Program-made: the position numbers and the translations under genes
Source of the DNA: Spiroplasma endosymbiont of Aspidapion aeneum
GTDB taxonomy: Bacteria; Bacillota_I; Bacilli_A; Mycoplasmatales; Mycoplasmataceae
Reading direction: 5' to 3'
Length of the DNA: 64,000 nt
Assembly: GCF_964031045.1 (NCBI RefSeq)
Contig: NZ_OZ034994.1
Location: 806,001 to 870,000, forward strand
The notes under the pieces: generated by a model
What the model saw: the letters and a program-made list of their open reading frames with translations, nothing else
Databases searched by the model: none
What the model was told of the DNA's origin: nothing
Shown here: positions 9,899 to 22,642 of the stretch, piece after piece
Layout: each line of letters begins with the position of its first letter
Numbering within the stretch: position 1 is the stretch's first letter

Positions 9899-10667
9899 TA
9901 TTTGCACCATCTAAACTTATATCAGTAGTTTGTTTTTTAATTTTTTTTATAGTTTTCAACAAGTCTTTAAGTTCATGATGTGAATTCTTTATGTTTTTAA
10001 CCTTGTTCTTAAAGATATCGGTCGATTTAAATAATGTACTTGCAAGTTTAATTTCAAAATTATGCTTCGCTAAAATAACATCCTCTGAATATTGACATAT
10101 TTTTGAGTATTTTAATTCATTTATATTTTTTAGAATGTAAAGTCAAATCATATTAGAAAAATAATAAATAAAATAAATTATTGCTATAGTTATTCCTATA
10201 TTAACAAACATATCAGCCATATTAAATATATAATTTGTAAGAAAACCACCATTATAGCCAAAATCTCAAATTAAAAAATCAACAACACCATGTTCTTTGC
10301 CCCATATTCTACCAATTAAATTTGCAAAGCTGCCAGCAAATGCAAAGGAAAAACCTATAATTGCAAATTTATTTCTAATAAATATTATGCCAACAAATAA
10401 AAATAAAGTCCCAAAAGTTGCTAAGGTGATAGACAAACTTAAATTATCTGCATTTGTACCATATGCAGAGCCTTTATTAATAGCATATTGTCAGCGCAAT
10501 AAACCTTTAACAATTGTTCCCCCATCTTGCTCTGCATAATTATTGGTAATAACCCCCTTAGTAGTTCAATCAATAATTACACACACAATTATAAGGGGGA
10601 CAGAAAACAAAATTTTAAAAATATATTGATAATAATAATTTGCAAAGAAATTTTTAACTTCAAACAT
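9888..10667 (-). CDS. lspA: Prolipoprotein signal peptidase with C-terminal extension
   Basis: Membrane aspartyl protease that removes signal peptides of diacylated prolipoproteins; its likely clients include the lipoproteins in this window. Four hydrophobic helices span residues ~15-175. The catalytic pair is Asp130 in GVVDFL and Asp152 in NMADMF, with ANLIGRIWG before them. The family is usually 150-170 residues; this protein is 259, with an extra ~85-residue hydrophilic, Lys-rich, probably helical tail after the last helix, on the cytoplasmic side. UGA encodes several Trp. It starts 15 bp after ileS and overlaps rluD. Confidence 0.93.
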
Positions 10668-10682
10668 ATATTAAGCTCGTTT

Positions 10683-13412
10683 CTACTTTACTATTTTTTC
10701 ACATTTATGACAAATTAAATCGATATTTAATTTCTCGACAATTGACCAGCATCTAATACATTTTTCTCCAACAGCTGGACTAATTATAACATTAGAAATA
10801 ATATCATCATTTGATATTAGAAAATTTTTATCAAAATTAATTTTATTGACAATTAAAATTTGACTAAGGTCTGGAATAGTTTTTAAAAAATCATATTCTT
10901 TTTTAATTTGCAACAGTAAAACAGCCTCAAATCCTTTTTTAACAATTTTGTTGTTTTTTGCTTGTTCTAACTTTTCATTTACTTCATTTCTAAGTTTTAA
11001 AACAACATCATATTTATTAATAATATCTTTATTTGCAGAAAAACTAGTATTTTTAATTTTTAATAGATGAACAGATTTTTCTTTTTCAATATTTTTAATT
11101 GAATCATAAACTTCTTCAATTGTATGAGGTATGATCGGGCGTAATATGTCAATTAAAACTCACAATTGGTAATATATTGTTGTTTGTACTTGACGTCTTC
11201 TTAAATCATCTAAACTATTTACATATAAAATATCTTTTGAAAAATCAAGATAAAAAGCAGATAATGTATTTGAAACGAAATTTAGTAATATTTTATATGC
11301 TTGATTGAATTTGTTTAAATCATAAAGTTCAAAAACTTCTCTCTTTACAGATTCTGTCTTACTCAATATATAATTATCAATTTCAGATAAGTTTTTTTGG
11401 ATGTTTTTATTGGGGTTAAAATCTGCGAGATTATTTAAAATAAATCTGATTGTATTTCTTATTTTTCGATAACTTTCAGTTACTTGTTTGATTATATCAT
11501 TTCCAATTCTTACATCTTCAGTTCAATTTATAGAATATGCCCATAGGCGTAGAATATCAGTTCCATATTGTGAGATTATTTTTTTTGGTTCAATTACATT
11601 ACCAATTGATTTTGACATTTTTTTCCCAACTTCATCTAAAACCATTCCATGGCTTGCTAGATTTAAATAGGGTGATTTTCCATCATAAATAACAGAATTT
11701 ATAATTGAAGAATTAAATCATCCTCTGTATTGGTCTCCACCCTCAATAAAAAGATCATATGGCCTTGGTAATTTAAACTTATTTTCGATAAAAATTGCAC
11801 TTGACCCAGAATCAAACCAAACATCAAGAATATCAGTTTCTTTTGTATACCCTTTACCTTGATATTTTTTTGGAAGAAAATTATCAGATGGTAAAGAAAA
11901 CCAAGAATCTACACCCTTTTCTTCTATAACTTTTATCGCATATTCGACAACCTCACTGTTTAATAAAATATTTTCGTTTTTATCATAAAATGCAATAATT
12001 GGTACACCTCATACACGTTGTCTTGATATTGTCCAGCTATTTCTCTCTTTTATAAAATTTCTTAATTTATCAAGATTTCAAGCTACATTTGATTTAACAT
12101 CTCTACAAATAACTTTATCTATTTCTTCTTTATATTTGTCAATATCAATAAATCATTGGTGTGTTGCTAGGAACATAATTGGTTTTTTAGTTCTTCAGTC
12201 ATGAGGAAATTGATGGCTAATTTGCTCAACTGCTTTTAATTGTTTAGTTTCCTTTAAATGTTCAATAACAATTTTACTTGCTTTTTCAATAAAAACGCCA
12301 TTCAATCGTTCATCATTAATATTTGATGTAAACTTTCCTTTTTTATCTACACACACAAATGGTTCTTTTTTAAGTGATTTTATAAAATTAAAATCATCTT
12401 CTCCAAATCCACCGGCGCAACCAACAAGTCCTGTCCCTGCAGTATCTGTAACAAAGTCAGCGTGTTTAATAACACAATTGGGTTTTCTTTTATCTCATAT
12501 ATGTTCATATTCTATGCCATCAAGTTCTACACCCAAAAACTCGTCTTCAACATTAAAAATATCTCAGCCAAATTTATTTGCCAATTTTTGATTGTAAAAT
12601 AAATTTTTCGAAATGATATATCTATTGTTGTCACTCTTATTAAAAATTTTTAAGTATGTAATATCTTTATTAATCCCAATTGCTTGATTTGCAGCAATTG
12701 TTCACGGAAGGGTTGTCCATATAATAACACTATCACCTGCAAATTTATTTGAATCTTTAGCTATTTTGGTTGAGACAAAACATGTATTAGTTAAAATATT
12801 TTTATATTCAACTTCCGCTTCTGCTAATGCAGATTCACTAGACCACGACCAATAAATGGGTTTATAATCTCGAATTATCAATTTTTTTTCAACCATTTTT
12901 TTGTAAAGTTGTAATTCATTTAAGACAAATTCATCACTTAACGTTGTATATCGTTTTGAAAAATCAGTAAAGAGACCCAATTCCTTAAATTGATTTGCTT
13001 GTGATTCAACTTGAGAGCTTGCATATTCTCTACACACTTGTCTAAATTTAACAACATCATCCTTTGAAACCAATGACTCTTTTTCAATTGCAGATTCAAT
13101 TGGCAATCCGTGATTATCCCAGCCTAAAATAAAAGGAGTATATTCTCCTTTTGATGAATGCCATCTTACAATAAAATCTTTAATAATTTTATTAAGTGCG
13201 TGTCCAATATGAATATTCCCATTTGAATAAGGTGGGCCATCATGAAGAATAAATGATTTTTCTTTTGATTCAAGGGCCATTTTATTCTTTAAATTATATA
13301 TATCTTCTTCTTCTCATTTTATTCTAAACTCTGGCTCTTTTTCAACCAAATTAGCACGCATATCAAAATCACTATTGAAAATATTTAAACTATCCTTATA
13401 ATCTTTCTTCAT
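10683..13412 (-). CDS. ileS: Isoleucyl-tRNA synthetase
   Basis: Charges tRNA-Ile; cytosolic class I synthetase. The 909-residue length is standard. HIGH motif [11 protein letters not shown] lies near residue 66, KMSKS at about 598-602 ([14 protein letters not shown]), and the C-terminus has a zinc-binding CxxC...CxxC (CIRCW ... CHKC). The editing domain with the [10 protein letters not shown]-like segment lies between. Many Trp are UGA, so a standard-code reading shatters it. It heads an ileS-lspA-rluD-rhomboid run. The leader is only about 25 nt, so there is no room for a T-box. Confidence 0.98.
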
Positions 13413-13442
13413 TTTTACTCCATTTTATTATATCTTTCTTTT

Positions 13443-13471
13443 ATTATAATGTATTTCTTCTAGTTTTTCAT
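13443..13471 (-). promoter_or_regulatory. Candidate ileS promoter
   Basis: On the minus strand TATAAT (13443-13448) lies about 30 nt upstream of the ileS ATG. A weak -35 (ATGAAA, 13466-13471) lies 17 bp further upstream. The leader is short. Confidence 0.4.
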
Positions 13472-13534
13472 TGATTAGATATCAAATAGGTAACTTTTTA
13501 TATTGTTATTCAAGTCATTATAAATATTAGATAA

Positions 13535-13560
13535 AAAAATCTCTAAAAGTAGAGATTTTT
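13535..13560 (-). terminator. Rho-independent terminator of the ABC exporter gene
   Basis: A 10-bp stem (aaaaatctct / agagattttt) with a 6-nt loop and T-run in the minus direction. It lies 7 nt beyond the stop codon at 13567. Confidence 0.8.
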
Positions 13561-13566
13561 TAGTTA

Positions 13567-15840
13567 TTATAGGAATCTTCGTGGGCCTCTCGAGTTTTTT
13601 TGATCTCTAATTTTTGAATTAATAGCCAATGTTAATTCATCTTCTTCGGACTTCTTGGTTTTTGCAGAATATTCATCTGGATTAAGAAAAGCTAGTGATT
13701 CTTTTATTTCAATAAGTTCTGATGGTTTACCAGCAGATATTATACCAGAATTTGGTGCCATTTTAATTACATAATCAAAATTTGATAACGGTCTTAGTCT
13801 ATGAGAAATTGATAAACAAGTTATTTTTTCAGAATTTAAAATATCTACAATTTCATCCATAACTTCTGCCTCAGTTACAGAATCTAATTTACTTGTTGCT
13901 TCATCTAATAGAACCAATTCTGCTTTTCTCAAAATCATTCTAGCTAGGGTAAATCTTTGTTTTTGCCCACCAGACAATCTTTCTCCCCCATCTTCTAAAA
14001 TAGTTTTATATTTATCTGGTCATTGCATAATTAAATCATGAATTCTTGCTTTTTTTGAAGCTTCAATTACTTCTAATGAGGTAAATTTTCTAACTCCATA
14101 AGTTAAATTATCAAAGACTGATAATGATAGCAATTGCGGATTTTGATCGATATATGCAACACGTTCTAGCCATGATTTTAAGTTATAATTTCTAAGGCTT
14201 GTCCCATCGATCAATATCTCACCTTGAATTGGGTTATAATATCCAAGCAATAATTTAACTAACGTTGTTTTACCACAACCAGACTGACCAATAACTCCAA
14301 CTTTTTGTCCCTTTTGAATTGTAAAAGAAAAATTATTTAATAATATTGTTTCTGGTTCATCTGGGTATGCAAATTGAATATTTCTAAATTCTATTTTTTT
14401 AGAAAAGTGTGAAAATTTTTTACCAGCATCTGAGTACTTATTAATTAAAATATCTTTTGATAAAATCTTATTTATAACTTGTAAACTGCTTTTAGCATTT
14501 CGTTCATTAACAGATAGGACCTGCATTGGATAAATACTTCCAGCAATAATAAGAGTCCCAGTCAAGAAGGAAGATAGTCTTGCCATCAATTGAGTTGGTT
14601 CTGAATGATATAATTGTCCCGCAATTGCCACTACACCAAAACTAAGAAACATAATTACTGATGTGATTATTGAAAGGACAGCTCCAATAATTATATTAAC
14701 AACTGTTTTTTTATAACCATAACCGATTATTTCATCAACAGATTGTTCATATTCCATTTCCCAAGTTCCATTTGCTTTAATACTTCTTGCGTTTAAAATT
14801 CTATCTACCATTGAAAAATTATCATTGTCATCCATAATAGATTTAGTTTTTGCAAGTGCTGCTAATATTTTTTTAATAAGATAAAACATAACTATGATCA
14901 CTAGGGTTACAGCAATTAGGACTAATGCAAATTTCTTATCGGTTACAAAGAAAACACCAAGAACACCAAGAACAATTGTGAAGAAATTTATTCTAGTTGT
15001 TGCTACCCCACGAATATATTCTCCAACATTAATAGGACCTTGAGCATAGGTATCAATTAAGATATCTGACTTATTCTCAATAAAGAAAACAAAGTCGTGA
15101 AATAATATTTTTCGTAGTAATCTAACTCTAATGCTTCTTTCAGTTCTTATAGCTATTTGAGAAGCAAATAGATATTGTATATAAAAAGTTACAATTAAAA
15201 TAGACAACGTAGCAATAAATATATATATTAATTTTAATAAATTAACCTCATAATTAAAAATCAACATATACACTCCACCATCAGGGCCCGATTTATAGTG
15301 TACATATGAATAATATTGTTGGATGTAAGACTCTACATAATTAGCAAGACCTCCACTAACAAGCATAGCGGCCATATCACCCCCAGCGGTTGGAGATTCT
15401 TTAGTTGCGGTTGGATTGTGATTTAGGGTTTTAACCATATTTTGTAAATCGGTTGTAAGATTATTTTTAACATGCGTTCCATAAATAAGTGCTGTTCCAT
15501 AAATTACACCTTGCATACATGCTAGCAAGCATAAGGTAATCATAACCGACATTATAAAACAAGTAAGTGATGAGAAAGGGTATTTAATTAAAACTTTTAG
15601 AGAAAAAGCTCTCTTATATGAACTTTTAAAATAAACACTGCTAGCTGTAACTGGTTTTTGTTCAATAATTGTTTGTAATTGTTGATTTATTTTCTTTTCA
15701 AATTTATCTTCTTTTATTTGTTTTTTACTTTTACCTTTGGTCCTTTCCACTAATTTTGATGTACTAGTAGATCGAATAGTATTTCCTTTATTGTCTCTTC
15801 TCTGATTCGAGGTTCCAATTCGTTGATTTTGTTTTGCCAA
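13567..15840 (-). CDS. ABC exporter half-transporter (fused membrane and ATPase domains)
   Basis: A 757-residue protein in the MsbA/MDR exporter layout. A basic, Gln/Thr-rich cytosolic N-terminus (~80 residues) is followed by about six membrane helices (residues ~85-440) and an ATPase. Walker A is GQSGCGKTT (~518), the signature LSGGQKQR (~622), Walker B LVLLDEATSKLD, and the H-loop SISHR. A Lys-rich tail follows. One UGA Trp sits just before the signature region. It lies 19 bp after the Asn/Tyr-rich gene, and a second exporter follows the same order upstream, so the two halves may form a heterodimer. The substrate is unknown. Confidence 0.9.
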
Positions 15841-15859
15841 AATAAATACCCCTTTCTAT

Positions 15860-17350
15860 TTATTTTTTATTATTATAATCCCTAATAATTATTTTATTTA
15901 AGGTTGCAATAATTTCTCTAACAACTTCACCATCATTGTTTGCTATTGCATAATCTATTCTATTGCTAAATGAATCTTTAGTCTCTTCTGTTAAATGCGA
16001 AGCTAATATTCTTTGTTTTAATAAAATTGCTATTTTAGGAATAACCTCATCGAAATTTCCAGATATTTCATAAAGTTTACCAACAATCTCTTCAGCTCCA
16101 AGCATGTCTCATCTTCTTATTAATTCTTTATATCTTGTTATCAATTTTTCAACTATATTTAATATATCATATGAAATAACATTTTCTAAAGCACCCTTTT
16201 TAATTTCATACTCTAACAAGTTAATAAATTGGATATCTGCTTTTGTTAAAGTTGAAAGTGTACGTTTAGCATTAACTAATATATTCTGTAATTCTTCATC
16301 AGATGAAATACTATTTAAAGTAATAATATCTTTTTTTGCTCTTCTATATAAAGGACCATCAACATTCCCACTTTTTTCAAAAAGTGAAACCAATTTTGTA
16401 TAGAATAATTTAAGTCTTGAATATAATTTTTTATTTTTTACACCCTTTGTTGCAACACGGCTTGGATCAAGTTCTTTATTTTGAATTGCTAAGTCTATAT
16501 TTCAAGTATTAACAATTGCTGGGTCAATTTCTAATTGTTCAATTTCCCCATCCTCTTCTTGTTCATTATTATATTCATTACCATTTTCACTTCTTCATTG
16601 ATAATCATTTTCATAAACATTATTTTGATTTTGATTATAATATTGGTCTTCATTGTATCCATAATTATAAGGGTCAAGTGGTTGTGGTTGATTATAATTA
16701 TCCTGGAAGTTGTAATTATTATAAGGGTTATAATTATTATAAGCTCCATATGGGTCATAATTATAATATGGGTCATAATTTACTCCAATGTTATAATTAT
16801 TATAAGGGTAATAATTTTCTTGAGGATTGAAATTATTATAAGGACTTTGTGGTTCTTGTAATTTTGGTTGATTATAATTATCCTGGAAGTTGTAATTATA
16901 ATAAGGGTTTTGTGGTTCTTGTAGTTGTGGTTGATTATAATTATCCTGGAAGTTGTAATTATAATAAGGGTCAAATGTTTGGTTATACTGTTGAGGCTTA
17001 GGGTTAAAACCGCTGTTATATGGAGCGGTTTGATTATAATTTTGATTTCCAACATTCATATTTAATGGTTCTTGACTTATAGGATAATCACTATTTGCTT
17101 GATTTTTTGTAAAAGCTTTCTGAACATCATTTTCAGAATAATCTCCGCTAAATGTATTATTATTCACAATTATATTTGGTATTTTTTTATATGGAGGAAA
17201 AGGAGGATTTTCATTATTTTTTTTAGAGTACAAATTATTTTGAATTTGAAGTTGTCTATTAATTCTTGAATTTAATTCTTCAATTTTATTTAAATAATAT
17301 CTTTCATTTGGAAACTTTGAAATTTCTTTATTTAATTGTCTTTGGGCCAC
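15860..17350 (-). CDS. Asn/Tyr/Gln-rich repeat protein
   Basis: A 496-residue protein with no signal peptide or membrane helix. Residues 1-45 look like a short coiled coil (ELNSRINRQLQIQNNLY). Residues ~90-250 are extremely rich in Asn, Tyr, Gln and Pro, with three copies of a block containing YNFQDNYNQPQ. An acidic linker follows, then a ~200-residue helical C-terminal domain without a recognised motif. The composition is prion-like, prone to self-association or phase separation. Two UGA Trp lie after the repeats. RBS GGAGGA precedes ATG 17350. It probably shares a transcript with the exporter 19 bp downstream. Confidence 0.85.
16686..16972. repeat. Imperfect coding repeats in the Asn/Tyr-rich gene
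   Basis: A block beginning ggttgattataattatcc and running ~34 nt occurs at about 16686, 16866 and 16929. The last two copies are 63 bp (21 codons) apart. The sequence between is diverged repeat. All spacings are multiples of three, so copy-number change would keep the frame. Confidence 0.8.
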
Positions 17351-17569
17351 AAAAAAATCCTCCTTTTCTTTAAATATATTATCTTATGTATATATTATAC
17401 CACAAAAGTTACCTAGATTTCTATTATATGTGGAATAAAATTGTAAAAGTGTTTATACTAAATAGACAATTTTTACTGTAAAATTAAACTTTTAAAAATT
17501 AAATAAGATAATTACTAACCTATAATAAAGAACGCAAATTTATTAGTGTTCTAGAGAAGTAAAAATAAA

Positions 17570-17598
17570 AAACTATGTGCAATCTAAACACATAGTTT
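17570..17598 (-). terminator. Rho-independent terminator of the second ABC exporter gene
   Basis: A perfect 10-bp stem (aaactatgtg / cacatagttt) with a 9-nt loop and a T-rich 3' side on the minus strand, about 60 nt after the stop at 17660. It separates this exporter from the Asn/Tyr-rich gene, so the two transcribe separately or with read-through. Confidence 0.8.
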
Positions 17599-17659
17599 CT
17601 TTTTATCAATAATATTTAGTAACTAAATTTATTATAATTAAATTTAATTAAAGTTCAAT

Positions 17660-19792
17660 TTAATCATCATCATTATTTAAATAATTAAAGTATCCTATAT
17701 TTTCTTCTAATGATTCAAAACTGCCTTCTTGAATAATTCCTATTTTTGGTGACATAACTAAAATTTTATTAAACAATTTTAGGAGAGATATCTTATGTGA
17801 GATTGAGACAACAGTTTTATGCTCAATTAACTTTTGGAATGCAGTCATAACTTTTTTCTCAGTTGAAGGGTCCATATTAGCAGTACCTTCATCAATAATA
17901 ATAATACCAGAGTCTTTTAAAAATAATCGAGCAAAAGTTAACATTTGTCTTTGACCACCAGATAATCTTTCTCCACCATCTTCAAGAACTGTATCATATT
18001 TATCTGGTGTTGACATAATAAATTCATGAATATTTGCCATTTTACATGCATTAACAACTTCTTCGATTGTTTTATCTGGCATACCATATCTGACATTTTC
18101 GAGAATAGAAATTGAAAATAGTTGTGGTGATTGGTCAATAAATGAAATCTGGTCTAACCATGAATTTAGAGAGTAATTCTCTAAAGGTATACCATCTATT
18201 AATATCTGTCCAGAATTTATTCGATAAAAACCTAATAACAATTTGACAATTGTTGTTTTTCCACACCCAGATTCACCAATTAATCCAACCTTGTCACCAA
18301 CATCAATTCTAAAATTAAGATTCTCAAACACTGGTTGATCTGGGTTATTAGGATAAGAGAATGAAACACTATTAAATTCAATACAATCATTTAATCCCGG
18401 AAATCCAGCATTATCAAATTGATGTTTATCAATTATAATCTTGTTAGAAAGAAGATCATTAATTTTAGTAATAGAAATTTTAGCTTTTTTCTCTAATTGA
18501 GATGAAAGTTGGAAAGGAAATAAACAAGAAATCATTATAAATGAACAAACAATAAATGCTGGTAGTGTATTAATAAGAATTGATGGATCACCGTTATGAG
18601 CAATAGCTCCAGCAATGAATGGCATAAATATTAAAAACATTATAAACCCAATTAACAATGGTTGTTGAAACGCTTCTCTAAATGCTAATAAATATTCACC
18701 GCGTTGTGTTTTTCCAGTTTTTAAAAACATCTTATGATATTCATATTCTCAAGTTCCACTAGATTTTATCAATCTATTAGCCATTATTCTTTCAGAGAAT
18801 GATATATTATCCGCTAAATGTAATTTTTCTCTTTTCTTCGACACCTTAAATATTATTGAAAACGCAATAACTGATAAAACTGAATATAGTAATGAAGAAA
18901 CAGTAACAATTAGTGTCATTTTTTGGTCAATAAACAACATAACCATAATAACAGATGGAACTGTAACAATAATGTTAAATATAGTTGTTTGTTGCACCTT
19001 TATAAATTCAACAATATTTGATGGTCCATGTTTATATATATCTATCAAAAGAGCAGAAGAATACGAAATATAAAAATCATAATCATGAAAAATGAGTTTA
19101 TTTGATAATAAAAGTTTTATATCACGTTCAATTTTTTCTCCCATATGGAAAGAAATAGCAGAACGAATTGATGCAATAACAAATAATATTCCAATTAGCG
19201 CAAATAATACAGTAACACAATAGCTAATTGTCATTTTTAAATTAAAGAGAGACAAGTATGATTCTGCAATGGTATTTGAATACTTAATACTACCACCATA
19301 ATAAGGTGCTAAAAGTGAATTAATTGTATCCTCTTTTGAGGCTTGTAATATTGACAAGTATGTTGCAACTCTAGCAGGATTTAAGTTTCCAGTTGAACCA
19401 CCTTTTTTTTGAACATCCTTTCATATCTTATTGATAGTTTCAATATCTTGAGTGAATCCAGCAACAAGGTGATTTGCAAAAATCAATGATGTTATTTTTC
19501 AAACCATATATACACAAGATATAACAACTATAGAGTAGAAAAAACAAAATAAAAGCAAGGATAAAGATAAAAATGGTCTAAATTTTAAATTAACCAAAAA
19601 CATCTTAAATGAGCCTATTTTATTCAAATTCAATTTTAAAACTTTTGATCGTTTACGATAATATGAATTCATATTTTTATAAGCAACACTAGTTAAATTA
19701 GAAAGAACTTTTTCATCTTTTCTTGTTTTCTTATCAAAAACATAAGATATATCTTCACCTAGATTCTCATCAATTCCAAAAGCATTTTCCAC
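17660..19792 (-). CDS. ABC exporter half-transporter
   Basis: A 710-residue MDR-type half-transporter: an acidic then basic cytosolic N-terminus (~75 residues), about six membrane helices with a large external loop after the first, then the ATPase. Walker A is GESGCGKTT (~506-514), the signature LSGGQRQ, Walker B IIIIDEGTANMD with the catalytic Glu, the H-loop SISHKIS. The D-loop is TANMD rather than SALD. Two UGA Trp split it under the standard code. It resembles the exporter at 13567-15840 in size, loop and C-terminal acidic ending, which suggests an ancient paralogous pair. The substrate is unknown. Confidence 0.9.
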
Positions 19793-20115
19793 AGTTTCAC
19801 CCCATTTCTAAATTAATCTTATTAATATTATTATATCATATTTTTTCTATTTTTTTTTGAATTTTGGCATCAGAAAAAGTAAAAAGAAGGGATTGTTGTT
19901 TATATTTATAAAATAATTTTTTTTGAATCAAAAATTAAATTTGCTTGCAAACTTCGGCCAGTTTTATCTAAAATTAATATAAAAAAATAGCTCTTTTAAC
20001 AAAGGGAAAAGTAACTTTAAGGGAAAAGTAATTTCTGTCCCATCAATTGGAAAGTTATTTTTACTAATTATGTTATTTATAGCTATTTAAAAAATCAAAT
20101 ATTAATAAAAGGTAA
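19793..20115. other. Gene-free spacer with a possible decayed IS end
   Basis: There is no open frame of note. Around 20009-20036 the plus strand reads agtaactttaaggg then aaaagtaattt. This resembles the left end of the IS remnant at 23035 (gtaaccctaagggg...aaataat). The match is partial and no partner repeat is found, so it is only a candidate relic. Confidence 0.35.
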
Positions 20116-20859
20116 TTACTTATCTTCTAAACTTTCAGATTCAGATTTTTTCTTTTTGGTTTTTTTAACAATTTTCGGTTCATCCTTTGATAAATCAACA
20201 ACGTTACTATTTTTAATTTCAGAATCTTCTGATATTGTTGATAGGTCAATGCTTCTTTTCTTATTTCATATTTCTTTAAAAATTGTTTTGAAATTTCCCT
20301 CTACAACAGTTGTTTTTAAATCATTAGCGTGTTCTAAGATAGAAAGTGAGAATACTGCCTTTCCACTAATTTTTAGTTTTTTAACTCTTCTTGTTCCTTC
20401 AACATAAATAATGTAAACATTATTATTATCTTCAATATCTTTAACAATGCAATCAATTTTTGAAATATTAATTGATTCTCCAAAAAAATCAATACCATTC
20501 TCTGATACACCTATTGTAATATATTGTGAATACATAAATATAACAAAGAAGCAAGCAATGGTTAAGAACAACCCAATAATAACAACAGCAACAGCTGAAG
20601 CTGAGCCACTAACGCTTATTGCACTCAAATACATCAAGTAGGCTACAATATTTAAAATAAATCCTACTGTCATAAATGAAATTAACGAAATAATAAGGAT
20701 TCTATTCTTATAAGAAAAAACATAAGTTTTTTTTGAAAAACTTCACACATAATAAACACTTAAAAATAAAGGAATAATATTTAATATTGAAAGTGAAACA
20801 TTTAATAATAAGAAATAAGATGGTAAATCGTTATTTACAGATAGCAATAAACTATTCAT
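20116..20859 (-). CDS. Four-helix membrane protein of unknown function
   Basis: A 247-residue protein. Four hydrophobic helices lie in residues ~15-125, the last two very Ala/Ile/Val-rich. A ~70-residue soluble domain of short beta-like segments follows (GVSENGIDFFGESINISKIDCIVKDI), resembling a small PH-like domain. The end is highly charged with Lys/Ser repeats (KKTKKKKSESESLEDK). The start ATG overlaps the tsf stop (TAATG), so it is translationally coupled to tsf. I do not recognise the family. Confidence 0.8.
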
Positions 20860-21749
20860 TATTTACCCTTCAGTTGTGCTGCAACTTCTTCTGCAAAATC
20901 AACAACTTGTTTTTCTATTCCTTCACCAACTTCATATCTTACCATTACATCTAATTTAGCTCCTTTAGATTTAATAAAGGCACTCACTTTTTGTTTCTCA
21001 TCAAGAACAAAATCTTGTTCTAAAAGAGTTACTTCTGATAATCTTTTACTTAATTTCCCTTGCATCATTTTATTAACAATATTTTCTGGTTTACCTACAA
21101 GATTATCTTTATTTTGTTCCTTTAAAATATGCATTTCAGCATCCATAAAATCTTTCGGAACATCATCTAAAGAAATATATTTAGGACCCATTGCAGCAGT
21201 ATGCATTGCAACGCTGTAAGCATCTTGCGGGCTTATTTTTCCAGAAAATAATAGAGCAGTTGAAACTCTTGAATTTGAATGGTTATATAAAGTAACAACA
21301 TCATTCGCACCACCTGTTACGATATTAAATCTTCGAAATGATATTTTTTCTCCGATTGTTGCCGTTGCAGAAACACAGGCTTGTTCAATTGTTTCATTTT
21401 TTGTTAATTTTAGTTTCAATGCTGATTCAATGTCTTTGGGTTCTTGTTTTAATAAACAATCTGCAATATCATTAATTAATTTTACAAATTTTTCGTTTTT
21501 TGAAACAAAGTCTGTCTCAGAGTTCACCTCTAATATAACAACCTTATTGCCTTCTTTTTTAGCAAGTACAATCCCTTCTGATGCTATTCTATCTGCTTTT
21601 TTTGCAGCTTTTGATAAACCATTTTCACGCAATCAAATTATTGCTTTATCAATATCATCATTACTTGCTTCTAAAGCATTTTTACAGTCAATCATTCCTG
21701 CACTAGTAATTTCTCTTAATTCTTTAACTAATTTTGCATTAACAGCCAT
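20859..21749 (-). CDS. tsf: Translation elongation factor Ts
   Basis: Nucleotide exchange factor for EF-Tu. The N-terminal UBA-like domain ([20 protein letters not shown]) and [17 protein letters not shown] are diagnostic. The 296-residue length is normal. ATG 21749 begins [12 protein letters not shown]; one UGA Trp occurs in AIIWLRENG. The gene lies 11 bp downstream of rpsB. Confidence 0.97.
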
Positions 21750-21760
21750 TAATAAACACC

Positions 21761-22642
21761 CTATCCTTCATTTACTACTTTTTCCTCTTTTTTAAGTTCA
21801 ACCTCTTTATCTTTACTTAAAATTGAGCCTTCTTTTTTTTCAACATTATCTGTGTATCTTGGTTTATAAAAATTATTTTCATCACGAGGACCTCTTTGAG
21901 GTCTTGGATTATCTTCTTTTTTCTGAGCAATGACTTTTAAAGTTGATGGTGATAATTTAATATTAGCAGCTTCTGCGTAAACATCAACAATATAATTAAT
22001 CAAAATATTAACAGATTCTGGTAAATCATCATTTGCTGGGATTGCGATATCTACAATATCTGGGTCTACATTTGTATCACAAATTCCAATAACAATAATT
22101 CTAAGTTTTCTTGCCTCTTTTACTGCTATTTCATCTAACTTAGGGTCCGCAACAAACATTAATGCAGGTAACTTATGCATTTTCTTGATCCCACCCAAAT
22201 TTACTTCAAGTTTATCTTTTTCTTTTAAAATTAATAATCTTTCTTTTTTGGCTCTTAGGTTTAATTTTTCTGTTTTTTCTTCATTTTCAATGTCAAACAA
22301 TCGTTTAATTCTTATCTGAATTGTCTTCATGTTTGTTAGTGTTCCACCCAATCAACGATTATTTACATAAAAATTATTTGTTCTTTCAGCAGCCTCTTTT
22401 ACAGCTGGTTTTGCATTTTTTCTTGTACCAACAAAAATTATTTTTTCACCCTTAGCACCAACTCTTGATACTATTTCTTTAACTTTTTGTAATTTGATTA
22501 AAGTCTTATCAATATCAATTATATGATATTTATTCTTTTCACCATAAATATATGGCTTCATTTTTGGATGTCATCTTTTTGTTTGATGTCCAAAATGAAC
22601 TCCCGCATCTCTTAATTGTTCTCTTGTTATAATTACTGACAT
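21761..22642 (-). CDS. rpsB: 30S ribosomal protein S2
   Basis: Small-subunit protein. [31 protein letters not shown] and the PALMFVADP segment are typical; UGA Trp appear at both RW positions. It is 293 residues, about 40-50 longer than the usual form because of a charged C-terminal tail (Lys/Glu-rich, ends [10 protein letters not shown]). The rpsB-tsf order is universal in Firmicutes and Mollicutes. Confidence 0.97.

Noticed and set aside
13413-13533. T-box riboswitch upstream of ileS
   Set aside because: The leader after the likely -10 is about 25 nt and holds no T-box bulge or antiterminator stem.
16516-16861. Long plus-strand frames rich in His/Tyr or Ile opposite the Asn/Tyr repeats
   Set aside because: They are the complement of the repetitive coding sequence; the minus-strand frame links to conserved-looking flanks and has the RBS.
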